A stretch of DNA of 39,162 bases from Pelomyxa schiedti. Lineage: Eukaryota > Evosea > Pelobiontida > Pelomyxidae. This document shows, piece after piece, positions 1 to 9,617 of the stretch. Every line of letters begins with the position of its first letter. Position 1 is the first letter of the stretch. A program made the position numbers and the translations under genes. The notes beneath the pieces are model-generated. The model saw only the letters and a list, made by a program, of their open reading frames with translations, ran no database searches and was not told where the DNA came from. Location: assembly GCA_020536535.1 (NCBI GenBank), contig JAHLWZ010000950.1, positions 1-39,162 on the forward strand. The letters are read 5' to 3'.

Positions 1-576
1 CTGTTTCACACAGAGTACTCCCATTCTTCCCCACCCTTGACAAATCCGAAGTACTGAAAGAGCACAACTCAAGTGTGGCCCCAACCTACAATCATTATTA
101 ATAGACATCTATCTGAGAGACCGAAAGAATTCTTTCGAACAGTATACATACACATTGAGATGGCAATAGAGACACCCACCGCGCACCAGGCAGAACTTGT
201 CTGTGACAGAATTATCTCCCCCGCCACTTTGGCCACAGAACCCACGCCCTCGGAAGTGCGGGCGGAACTGCCGCCCCCCACCCAGGGGGAACCTGGCCTC
301 CGCCGCCGCGGCCAGCCACCACCACCAACGACGTCACTTTCGCCGCGCGGCACGGGAGGCGGTCCCGGTCGCGTTTGCCTTGCTAGGAGCGGGCCGCAGC
401 ACCCCACGGCACCACCACTTGCTCCCACACAATGCGGGACAGAACCAAGTCCGTTGTTTCTCTGTTTCCAGATTGTGGGCGGGCATCCGGTACGGCGCCA
501 GTGTGGCTCATCGATTACGTAAGACGGAAAAATTTTTCTTCTTCCGGGAAGTCAATCGCGCTTGATTGACCGTACG
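1..576. other. Left-edge region, no gene supported
   Basis: The stretch is GC-rich between about 230 and 420 and is open in several frames on both strands, but the translations are low-complexity Pro/Arg/Gly and no family is recognisable. It may hold the promoter of the gene starting at 577 and the 5' part of a divergent minus-strand gene starting near 514 and leaving the window, but splice sites could not be placed with confidence. Homopurine/homopyrimidine runs occur just before 560. Confidence 0.4.
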
Positions 577-1962
577 ATGCTGCACCGCGGACGACAACAA
601 CGTGGAATTGCCACAAACCCACGAGTGGGAAAAATGGTCACGTTTGGGTCCAACGAAACGACAACAACAACCACAACGTTGAAAAATACCGGGTCTGCGA
701 CGATGCGGGACCAGATTATGGGATTGCTGGTGGGCATGCATCCTCGATGCGGTGGTTCCGGTTGTGTATTGTCATCACTCGATCGTGGTGGCGGTGATTA
801 TGGGACGCTGGCGGTGAGGCTGGTGTGGTGGTGGCTCACGTCGCACTCCAGGTTCTACTGTGTGCTGCTGGGCCTTGCTGTGCCCAAACACCTGGATTAC
901 GAGTATGACGAGATTGTGGTGGCAATCACGTTTGGGGTGTGCTCTGTGCTGATGACACTGACACATGGGGTGAGGTGGTGGGTGCAGAGAAGAACGGGGG
1001 AGGCCCTGGTGGGTGCAAATCCGCGCTACTTGGTTGTGGGCCAGCATTACTTTAGGAGCGTATACCTGAGGGACACGGTGAACGGCAACAGGATACTACT
1101 GGTCGATGTGGAATCATCTTGCAGCTGTAGATGTTGTGGGAAATTCTTTAGCCGTGACTGCCGAACTAATGGAAAGTGGTTGGTGCACTGCAATGCCCTG
1201 GAAAAGAAGCTGGTTCTCGTGGAGCTACCCAGACGGAAATATCTTGAGGAGAGTTCACATATATCAATCACTGCTGTTCCTTGTGGTTCAATCTCAGCAC
1301 ACGGATGCACAACAATGGGCATTTCATTTTGTTGTCACTCAGAAGACTGTGTATTGCTTTTGTGCAATGGTACAGGCAATGACCTCAATGATCCCCATCG
1401 ACTGCTGGTTTTGGTTGACCTCATTCAGACAAGGGCAACTAAAAAACTGGCAGTGCTCAGTTCAACAGTACCAAGATTAGAGGATGGGTGTGAATGTCTT
1501 GATTGGTGGTGGTATTTTCCAGTGACAGAACACTCTCTGCTGACCTTGACAAAGAAGGATGGTGTCAACAGTTTCATTCCAGTTATGTTTAATACGAACT
1601 GCACTGTTACCAGAATTGAGGAAAGAACTGGCACATCCAAAGAGAAACGTGGCACCACAACGAAGAAGAAGGGTGCCATCTCACAGCTGAATCAGTCACA
1701 GTACTGTGTCTTCAAGGATAACTGCTATAATGTGTGGGATGTCAATGATGAGTACAACAGTTACCCAGTGAAGACTGAAAGCCTCCCAAGTAGTTGCAGA
1801 GCCAAGTACTCTTTTGTTGAAGGTGGCCTTCTGTTCCTGGTGAGTCTAGATGGCAAACAAGTGCAAGTGACAGAGGAATACACTGGCGCACAGGTAATCA
1901 CACTGAGGCTAGCCAGGCCCATCGAACAAATTCTACATCATTTCTCCCACCTGCTTCTCTGA
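577..1962 (+). CDS. Intronless orphan protein, probably a lineage-specific family member
   Basis: A single uninterrupted reading frame of about 461 codons, unusual here because nearly every other gene is split by introns. The first ATG is at 577; a second in-frame ATG at 703 begins a more conserved-looking segment (MRDQIMGLLVG) and may be the real start. The N-terminal third contains hydrophobic and Trp-rich stretches (VRLVWWWLTSH, then HLDYEYDEIVVAITFG). The remainder alternates short hydrophobic strands with polar turns (NGNRILLVDV, HRLLVLVDLI, GGLLFLVSLDGKQVQV), as in a beta-propeller or other repeated-strand fold. Cysteines cluster near residues 175-190 (CSCRCCGKFF). A Lys/Thr-rich linker lies near residue 360. 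No known domain is recognised and no function is assigned. Alternatives are a WD-like scaffold or an F-box-type adaptor without a visible F-box. Confidence 0.7.
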   Translation: MLHRGRQQRGIATNPRVGKMVTFGSNETTTTTTTLKNTGSATMRDQIMGLLVGMHPRCGGSGCVLSSLDRGGGDYGTLAVRLVWWWLTSHSRFYCVLLGLAVPKHLDYEYDEIVVAITFGVCSVLMTLTHGVRWWVQRRTGEALVGANPRYLVVGQHYFRSVYLRDTVNGNRILLVDVESSCSCRCCGKFFSRDCRTNGKWLVHCNALEKKLVLVELPRRKYLEESSHISITAVPCGSISAHGCTTMGISFCCHSEDCVLLLCNGTGNDLNDPHRLLVLVDLIQTRATKKLAVLSSTVPRLEDGCECLDWWWYFPVTEHSLLTLTKKDGVNSFIPVMFNTNCTVTRIEERTGTSKEKRGTTTKKKGAISQLNQSQYCVFKDNCYNVWDVNDEYNSYPVKTESLPSSCRAKYSFVEGGLLFLVSLDGKQVQVTEEYTGAQVITLRLARPIEQILHHFSHLLL

Positions 1963-2537
1963 TTTCTCAGGAAACGAAACAAAACAAAAAAATTTTTGAT
2001 AGGTCAGACCTCCACACAAGCCATCCCCATTGATAGACCATTTGGTTGGCATCCAATTGGCCCTGGGGAACGATCTTCACAAGTTCACGCTCTGACTTGT
2101 GGGAATCAATGGCGGTCATCATCCCTATTTCACTTATGGACTTTTGACTTGGATTCGGCACAATACTCCAGAAATGATCTTGAGAGTATGTCCAGAGGAA
2201 AACAGTATCTGTTCGGGAATAGTCTCTTCCGCAAAAACCCCGCACCCGTGTTATGGGAGAAAATAGTTTTTTTGTGCCCTTAAAAAGATTGGATTGGAGC
2301 TTCACCTCACGGAACCCGAATGAAGGACCATTATGAGCAGTAGAGAGTTTTTTCTGGGTGCCTCCTTCAGTCTCCGCCAGGCTGAACGGACACGTCTTAG
2401 ATTTCCATCAAAATAACAATTAATTGCCCAGTTGCAACTGTGCAGAGATCGAAATTATCATTAACGCTAATAATCCAAGACCAGCAACCTACAAGGCAGC
2501 GCAGCCGCACCGCACCACTAATAATCCACTACCGGAG
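1963..2537. other. Intergenic region between the orphan gene and aldolase
   Basis: It begins with AT-rich sequence after the stop of the upstream gene (poly-A run near 1980), consistent with a 3' UTR. Short ORFs exist on both strands (about 95-112 codons) but show no recognisable domain and no supporting splice structure. The last 150 bases before 2538 are presumably the aldolase promoter and leader. Confidence 0.4.
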
Positions 2538-4239
2538 ATGCAAACTACCGAGATCACACTGACACCAACCAAGGCCGACAAGGGTACCCCCGCCGTTGTC
2601 GACAAAACAGTGGTAAGATGTCCCCGTCCCGTTCGCGTTTGTTTTCCTGCAATAACTGCAAAAACAACCACATAAAAACAGGAAACCGCAAGCGAAGTGG
2701 TGAGCAACACAACGTCGACCACAGCGGCAGCCGAAGACGCGCCGATGGCGGGAAGGAAGAGGAGAAGCCTGCGCGGACAAGGAAAGAAAAAGGCCGACAA
2801 GGCAGAAAAGGCTGACAAGACCGAGGAGACAAGCGCAAGCGCCGCGTCGGACAAACCAATGCAGGAAGAGGCGGAGGCCCCTGGCCGCAAAAGAGGCAAG
2901 AAAGGGAGCAAGAGCTCTGCGGCAAAGCCGCTGCCTGCCAGGCGCGAGGACCCATGCCTGGTTTTCGCACCCAAACGCAACGTGCTGCAGGCCATCGAGA
3001 CCGTGAAGAAGATCGCAACTCCGGGGAAGGGCATCCTCGCTTGTGACGAAGATGCCAAGATAATGGCAAGCAGGTTCGATTTTCTCCAGATCGAGAATAC
3101 CCACGATCAGAGGATAAACATCCGGGATGTCATCTTTTTTACCGAAGGTACTGTTGCACTTTCTGGTAATGCTTATTAATCCCTCCACAAGGCATTGAGA
3201 AATACCTAAGTGGTGCTATACTGTGCCATGAAACCTTCCACGATAAATCCAAGATCGAGCCAACAAAAACTTTCCCCGAGATTTTGGCTAGTAAAGGAAT
3301 ACTCGTTGGAATCACCCTTGACGAGGGTTTGACCAACATCCCCCCAACAAGCGAAATGTGAGCTTATTTTCTCGGGTTTCTTGCACTAATTATTCTCAAG
3401 GTGGACAGCTGGATTAGCTGGATTGCAAGCTCGATGTTCCACTTTCAAGAAGCTTGGGGCTTCCTTTGCCAAATGGTGTGACTTCTTTTTTCGAGAGTAT
3501 CCAAGTCACCCACTCTTTAGGCGAGCAGTTTTTCAAGTTAACCCTTCTCCACAAGCACTCGAACTTAATGCAATGCATTTGGCGTTGTTCGCATCGACTT
3601 GTCAGGTACTTTCTTTATGTGGTTTCTTTAAATTTACACTTTTGTACAGTCTGAAGGTTTGGCACCAATAGTGGAGCCAGAAATTATCATGGAAGGGAGC
3701 CATACAGTGCAACAATGCCTTGAGACAACCCAGCAAGTCCTCACCGCCGTCTTCCAAGCACTTAGCAGATTCAATGTAGTGCTCGAAGGTATCATACTAA
3801 AACCAAGCATGGTTGTATCTGGCACTACCTGTGTTTCCCGACCTTCCCCTCAGCAATGTGCTGATGCTACCCTGCTTGCTGTCAGCAGGACCGTTCCTCC
3901 GGCTGTTCGTTGCATCATGGTATCCCACATCCTATTCTTTTCTCCCCTACTAAAACGCCTTACCACAGTTCTTGTCCGGCGGAATCCAAGACTCCAGGGC
4001 CACCCTGTTGCTAAAGCTGATCAACCAAGGCGTAGGACCCAAACCGTGGTACCTCGGCTTCTCATTTGGCAGAGCCCTACAGGACTCTTGCCGCGCTGCT
4101 TGGAAAGGTTCATTATCTCTTCCCACTTTCCTCGGTACCAACAACACCACTAGGTAAACCCGATAACGTCGATGTTGCCCGCAAAGTGTTCCTTTCCCAA
4201 TGCATCTCGTGCTCTGAAGCCGCTCTAGGCTCGCTATAA
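2538..4239 (+). CDS. Class I fructose-bisphosphate aldolase with basic N-terminal extension
   Basis: Seven exons join cleanly: 2538-2612, 2682-3147, 3192-3357, 3401-3605, 3650-3919, 3969-4107, 4154-4239. They total 1407 nt, or 468 residues, and all introns are GT...AG. Class I aldolase cleaves fructose-1,6-bisphosphate in glycolysis through a lysine Schiff base. The core begins near residue 121 (KRNVLQAIETVKKIATPGKG). Catalytic features retained are the Asp of GILACDED (rabbit D33), Lys of SFAKWC (K146), Glu of APIVEPEI (E187) and the Schiff-base Lys of IILKPSMV (K229, here about residue 355). Features lost are Lys107 of the usual GIKVDKG, which reads GITLDEG; Arg148 after FAKW, which is Cys; Ser35, which is Asp; and the C-terminal Tyr, since the protein ends CSEAALGSL. 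The first 120 residues are a charged Lys/Arg/Ala/Glu-rich extension (GRKRRSLRGQGKKK, then GRKRGKKGSKSS) absent from ordinary aldolases. Family identity is secure; full enzyme activity is not. Confidence 0.93.
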
Positions 4240-4455
4240 CCTACCCAACAACATAACATTACAAACAACAACAACAGTGGGCACTAAGTAAGTCCCATAA
4301 CAAAACTATTGTTTTGCCGCTCCCTGTGTTCCCTTTATAAAACTACACAGAATCCTACAAGGGGTCTCTGTGTGGGTTTTTTTTTTTGTTTTGTGTTCTG
4401 TAGGTGCCGGTGCTGTGTCTGGTTGTGATTTGCCTTTGGTGACGGGGGTTTGTGC

Positions 4456-4653
4456 CTAACTTGTTTTTCCAGGGGGTACTTTTGGGACGTGTTGAGGGGG
4501 CAGTGCGGGGATGCCGGCGGTGGCGGCGACGTACATGCTTGCCTGGGCGGCCAGCTGCGCCGCCGCGTCTCGGAGCTCGGCTGCCTCGCGCTCGGCGGCT
4601 GCCGCGGCTTCCTCTTCCTCGGTCGGGGGCGGGGCACCACAGGGGTCAATCAT
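4456..4653 (-). CDS. Small Ala/Glu-rich protein, hypothetical
   Basis: A 65-codon frame starting MIDPCGAPPPTEEEE, followed by a short alanine/glutamate/arginine helix of coiled-coil type (EREAAELRDAAAQLAAQAS) and a Pro-rich end (IPALPPQHVPKVPPG). It is preceded by a clean ATG and CA-rich (minus strand) upstream DNA, and the composition is protein-like. It could be a complete microprotein or the first exon of a longer gene. The opposite strand shows an acceptor-like CTAAC...TTTTTCCAG at about 4457-4472, so a plus-strand exon cannot be excluded. Function unknown. Confidence 0.4.
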   Translation of the reverse strand: MIDPCGAPPPTEEEEAAAAAEREAAELRDAAAQLAAQASMYVAATAGIPALPPQHVPKVPPGKTS

Positions 4654-5381
4654 TTTCTATTTTTGGGTGTGTATGTGTGTGGTGGGTTGTATGGGTATGG
4701 TGGGGTGGTTGTGTGTGTGTGATTGTTTGTGTTTGTTTGGTTTGTGGTGAGGGGGAGGGATATTGTTAATACCAAGCGGCGTTATTAAAACGGTGGTGGG
4801 TGAAAGGAACCTCCAATAAGCGGTATCTCACTCTGCCTACTGGAGCATTCTGGAAGACAGTTAGAGGGGAAAGAAGGGAGACAGCTAAGATAGTGTTGAA
4901 GTGCAATTAAGGATGGAGAATTTTTCTACGGCGGAAAGTATATTCGTTTTTAAGACAAGAGGTATACCTCTGCTATTGAGAAGTAAGACAACAGATGGTA
5001 GTGCCCTATGAACGACGCGTAACTGTCTCGGTGCTGATTCACTGCCCATTCACTATTAAGAGACGATGTTAAAAACGGGGAAAAGCTAATACAATTCCAG
5101 CCTCCAGCCAAAACAAACATAAAAAATGGCCGCTAAATTGGGCGTACTATTTTGTAGTGTCAGCGTGACCTGTGCCCACATATTTGGTCTGCAAGTGCTC
5201 CAATTGACTCTGTAACGAGTCTCGTGTAGCCATTCAACAATTTGGTTAAGACTCCTCTCCCTTTCTCTTGCTTTCGTGTCAACAAACGACCCACCGGTGT
5301 CACCTCCGCACCGAAAAAAAAAAAGAAAGAAAAATGGATCTCCTATCTATTTATCAAAAAAACAAAAAACGCTGGAAATTT
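4654..5381. other. Intergenic region, no gene seen
   Basis: About 730 bases between the 3' end of the ArfGAP gene and the small ORF at 4456, both on the minus strand. It starts with a G/T-rich repeat (4655-4745, imperfect TG runs) and continues AT-rich with an A-rich stretch near 5310-5330. No ORF longer than about 60 codons and no recognisable snRNA or tRNA was found; an unrecognised non-coding RNA is possible. Confidence 0.4.
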
Positions 5382-8300
5382 TCATTCTAAGTCTACATAG
5401 ATAGAGTTGGGGGGTTGTGTTGCGGATTGCAGCTTATGTGTTATTGGGTGGTGTGCGGTTAGTGAACTCAGATACGGAACCTGTGCGGCCGTGCCGCATC
5501 CCGATTTGTATACCCCGTTGTGTGCTGATACTAGGGTTTGGTTAGTGACAGGAATAGTGAGGTTTGGTGGGTCAACGTACCTGTCAGAACTGGAGCGGAG
5601 CGGGTGGAACGGTTGTGCGAAGAGACGCGGGGGAATGCTGGATATTTGGGTTCGGTGTTTCTCCCTTTTGATTGGTTTCGGAGGGGGAGTCAGTGATTGC
5701 GGAGCCGGTTTCGGCTTGGATTCTGTGCTGGTATTGGAAGCGGTGAGAAGGGTGCCTTTTTCACTGCTGCTTTCTGTGTGGGTAGAGGGTTGTGTGGCGG
5801 AGTTCTCGCTGGTTTCACTGTTTTTCTCGGTTGTTTGGTTTTGAGTGCCTTGACCAGACTCGCCCTTCACTGTCTTTCTGTCTGCATTTTCCACTGTGTT
5901 AGGCTTCTCAGTTTCTTGTGCTGCTGCAGCCGAGCTGGGTTCGGTGCAAGAAACTTGAGTTCCTTCAACTTGGAGCCTCTCTTTTTGTCTTTTGTGCCGA
6001 TGTGGGGATTCTTCCACCGCTGTGGGTACAGAATCGCTACCATCTTCCGGAGGTGGTGGGGGATTCACTCTCTGCCGGCGCCTATGTTTACGCTGTCCGG
6101 GTGGAGGAGGGGGAGGGGGCGGGACTTCATCCTCTTCGAGAGGAGTGAAAGTGGCTAGTGGGGTATGAGGTGTTGTGGTACGTTGGGCAGGGGAGAGTGG
6201 AGGTGAACAGGATGATGAAAGTGGAGAATTGGTGGGTGATGCTGCAGGAGGGGTTAAGTTAGAAGCCATTGAAGGTGGTGGGGTGGATGGTGGAGCGGCT
6301 TCTCGCGGAGATGCTGGTGGCGGTGGTGGAGTTGATGGGGGGCCGAGACTATGACCAGGAGTTGTCAGAGAGGCGGATCGCCTAAGTGATTTGAGATAAA
6401 TAGGAAAGAACCACCGCATGCACACTTCAACGACGGAGTCTGCAGGTGTTCAGATAGGGAACCTTGTGGAGGTGCGTTCCTTTTTGGTTCAAAACCGACA
6501 TCGGCAATTAGAGCCTCGGGATGGTTTACAACTGTATCCATTGTGAGGTCTAGCTTTGCCTATCCACTAATAAGACATTGGGGAGAAATGTGACACTTAC
6601 AAGAGGGCATCCCTTTAGTACTGCTACAGTATCGTAAGACTCGTTCCACATTGCAAGGTCGGATGGTATAACCCCACTTTCTTCGGCGACACGAAGCTTT
6701 TTGTGTTAAAGAAAAAAAAAAGGAGGGAGTGGCCACACCAATTTTTGAGAAACTTGCAACAGCCGCATTGCTGCTCTTGGCCGATTGTAGAAACAAGCAT
6801 AATGGAGTGCAGTCCACCCTTTATTATCTTGCAAGTCCGATATGAGTTTACATTGTGTGCGCGATCTTACCAGTGGCAGAAGTATTTGCCCCGTTCTGAA
6901 GAAGCAACTCCAACAAAAGAGGATTGCCAGCGAAAACAGCTTGTTTTCAGTTAAAAACGAATTACCGAACTGTGGAAAGTCAATCACCGTGGTGTAGAGG
7001 AGCTCTACCCAAAGCATCGTCAGTGTCAACCCAGTTTGTATCGGCACCTGCCACAACCAGCTGTAGTGCTGCTTTAACATCCACATTGGCATTCTGGGTG
7101 GCAATGTACAGTGCCTATTTATCGTATCAGTTCAATTTTGCGATGCAAGTGTTGGTACTTTATTGATTTCATCTTGGGACATGGATTGCTGCGGGACAAA
7201 CTTTTTTGATTCATACTTTGTTTTGATAAAAGTTTCTCGTAAAGCTCTGAATAGTTAATGAGTTACATAAACAAATGGATGCATCAAATAACCTTTCAGA
7301 TTTTGCACAAGGTTTCGGTATGGGTAGGGGTGAAATAGATTCCAGTATTTCGTTGATTTTTTTGTTGCCACAGTGCTTCATGTACTAGAGATAGAGCGGT
7401 TACATTGTTTTCTTTAAAAAGTGAAGTATTATTACCAACAGCATGTCGGGATTCCATTTATCAAGCGTGAGGGACCGAACTTTAGAAATGTGGGTTCCCA
7501 TAGCACGGTGAACCCCACTGCATTCTGTATGATCCATCAGCCATGCAATTCAGATGAAAACACATACCCAAGCACATTAAAACTCCAAGGTTGATAGAAG
7601 CCCAATCCGGAGCTTTGGGTAACTAAGATATTATTGAGAAGGAAGGATCAAACCAGGGCAGTCACAGTCAATACATGTAGAGTTACCAGGTATACTGTGG
7701 AGGTAGTCTATTTCACGAGGAGAGAGAGTAGAAAAGTTTGTTGCTGGTGCCATTTCGCCTTGGGGATCTTGACTCGTTTTGGTCTATATATTTTTATTGG
7801 GACTTCCTTTTTTTTTGGTGAAATTGTTTACTGCCGTTGAGGAGGCACTCAGGGAATTGAGATTGATTGCAATGGAATTTTGTATTTCTTTCATCCATTC
7901 GTTCCTCTCACCCTCTGATTCAGCCTGCATAGGCCATAAGAAACAATGGGTAGGAGTCGGGTACTTCAAATTGCCAAGATTTCTTCAATTGAGGAGAGAG
8001 AATTTCAAACTTTCTATTGTCTTCACTGACAGGGCGCACTGTGCACATGATTACACTTAACGCACTAGCTGGGTCAAAGTCCTGAGAAAAACGTCAAACT
8101 AGAAAAAAAATGTATGGGCAAGTTCAACTTTATTTGGCCGAAGCTGAAAAATCAGGCCCTCTCGTAAGACCACAAAAATTTTGTTCGGACCTAGTTTGCC
8201 CCTTTTTACCAGAATTCCTTCTTTCTGCACTTTCACTGTTCGGGAACCTGGAGCTACTCAGAAAGGAGGGAGTATATAGTCGTCGATACTCATTTCTTCT

Positions 8301-9336
8301 ACATGTTTGGTCATTTCCAGCGATTTCTTTTTGAGCAGCCCTAGAACTTTTGTTACCTTGAAATTTTTATTTTGTCGACATTTGGGACAATGGAAAAACC
8401 TTATCTTGGGTGATAACTAATTCATCCACCCCCTCCAACAAAGTGGCAAGAAGCCTAGTATCCTTCTTGGAGTCGAGATTTCCCAAATTCTTTATCACAG
8501 ACAATTTGCACTCATCTATTTTTGCTTGCAGAGCTGCTGGATCGCCTTGTACCTGGCAATTTTAACTTCGCAAGTTATATATTTTTCATACATTTTTTAC
8601 ACCAGAAGATATTTTAGCAACGAGTGCCTCATATTCATTTTTAAGTCGGTCAAGACGCTTCACTGATTCCTATTCCAATGATTCTATGAGATACATGGGA
8701 AGTAAGGAAATAAACATTGAACTCTAGAAAATCGAAGTCAACGAACACGGAGATCCCTGAAAGCTTCTGGGCCATACTAATCGACTGGTTGGAAGTTTAG
8801 TATAATTGCTTGTGGTGAGTTTGAAAAATCATTACCGCAGCATGGTGGATTCCACTGATAGACTTGAGTGTGCCAGATAGTTGTGTAATGGCCCGGCCTT
8901 CGATTTGATTAATGCATAATAGCAAAACGAAACGAGTACCAAAGGGGCTAGTTTTGTCTAAATTGGACATATTTCTCAGCTTTGTAAAGTAGTTAAAGAA
9001 AAAAAGAAAAGAAGTGGAAACATAAACCAAAGGTGGGAAAATACCTCATCAGCAACAGACCCTATGTCCGTTGCATAAGCTACACAATAGAACAGAACAG
9101 AACAGAAATATATTTGGAAGTTAGATAAATTGTTCTGTCCCGAATCCACGTTTCACGCGCCTTTCATGGACTCCTCGTATTTCCTTGTCGCCTTCAGCAC
9201 GTTCTTTGCCGCGTTTCTCAGCGCGTGCATGCGCTGTGTGTGTGTGAGTGGTCAAAGTTCGCCCGCCGAGGCGTCATAAGATTGGCAAAGTTTGAAAACC
9301 AAACACACTCACGTCTATGTCGTCTGACGTAGCCAT
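5382..9336 (-). CDS. ACAP-like ArfGAP: BAR, PH, ArfGAP, ankyrin repeats, Pro-rich tail
   Basis: A many-exon gene on the minus strand starting at ATG 9336 (first exon 9313-9336, MATSDDID, donor GTGAGT). The next exon gives a BAR-type helix ([19 protein letters not shown]), and near 8950-8820 come [19 protein letters not shown] and neighbours. The C-terminal helix of a PH domain is read near 7930-7870 ([19 protein letters not shown]). The ArfGAP zinc finger follows at about 7680-7450: the spliced frame has CIDC, 16 residues, then CLEC, followed by [18 protein letters not shown] with the arginine finger intact. [12 protein letters not shown] then closes the ArfGAP domain near 7230. Ankyrin repeats lie at 7110-6610 ([26 protein letters not shown]). 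The last exon (about 6425-5382) encodes some 340 residues rich in Pro/Ser/Thr/Glu, with PPPP runs that look like SH3 or profilin ligands. ACAPs sense curved endosomal membrane and stimulate GTP hydrolysis by Arf6-class GTPases. Individual exon borders in the BAR and PH parts were not all resolved. Confidence 0.85.
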
Positions 9337-9617
9337 GCTGGGGAGATCCTCCTACAAGTCGATTAGTCGCCAAACGGTACCCAATCAATGTCTGTTGGCA
9401 AAGATTTCGTTGTCTCTTGTTTCTGTGAAGGCAGGGATCTTATCACAGCACACTTGACGCTCCCAACGCTGGTGAGATTGCTGTCGCAGTGCACAACATG
9501 GAAACTTGAAATTCCCAGACAGAAGGAGCTTCCAAACTCAAAAAGAGTTCAGACAGACAGAATCAAAAAGCAGCTTTTCGAAATTGCGAAACAGTACGAA
9601 ATCAAAAAAGAACAACG

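Noticed and set aside
73-522. 149-codon plus-strand ORF at the left edge
   Set aside because: Low-complexity Pro/Arg translation from a GC-rich stretch, open on both strands, with no domain and no splice support.
2424-2537. Upstream extension of the aldolase frame
   Set aside because: The frame is open from 2424 but without an ATG; the first ATG is at 2538, giving an exon chain of exactly 469 codons including the stop.
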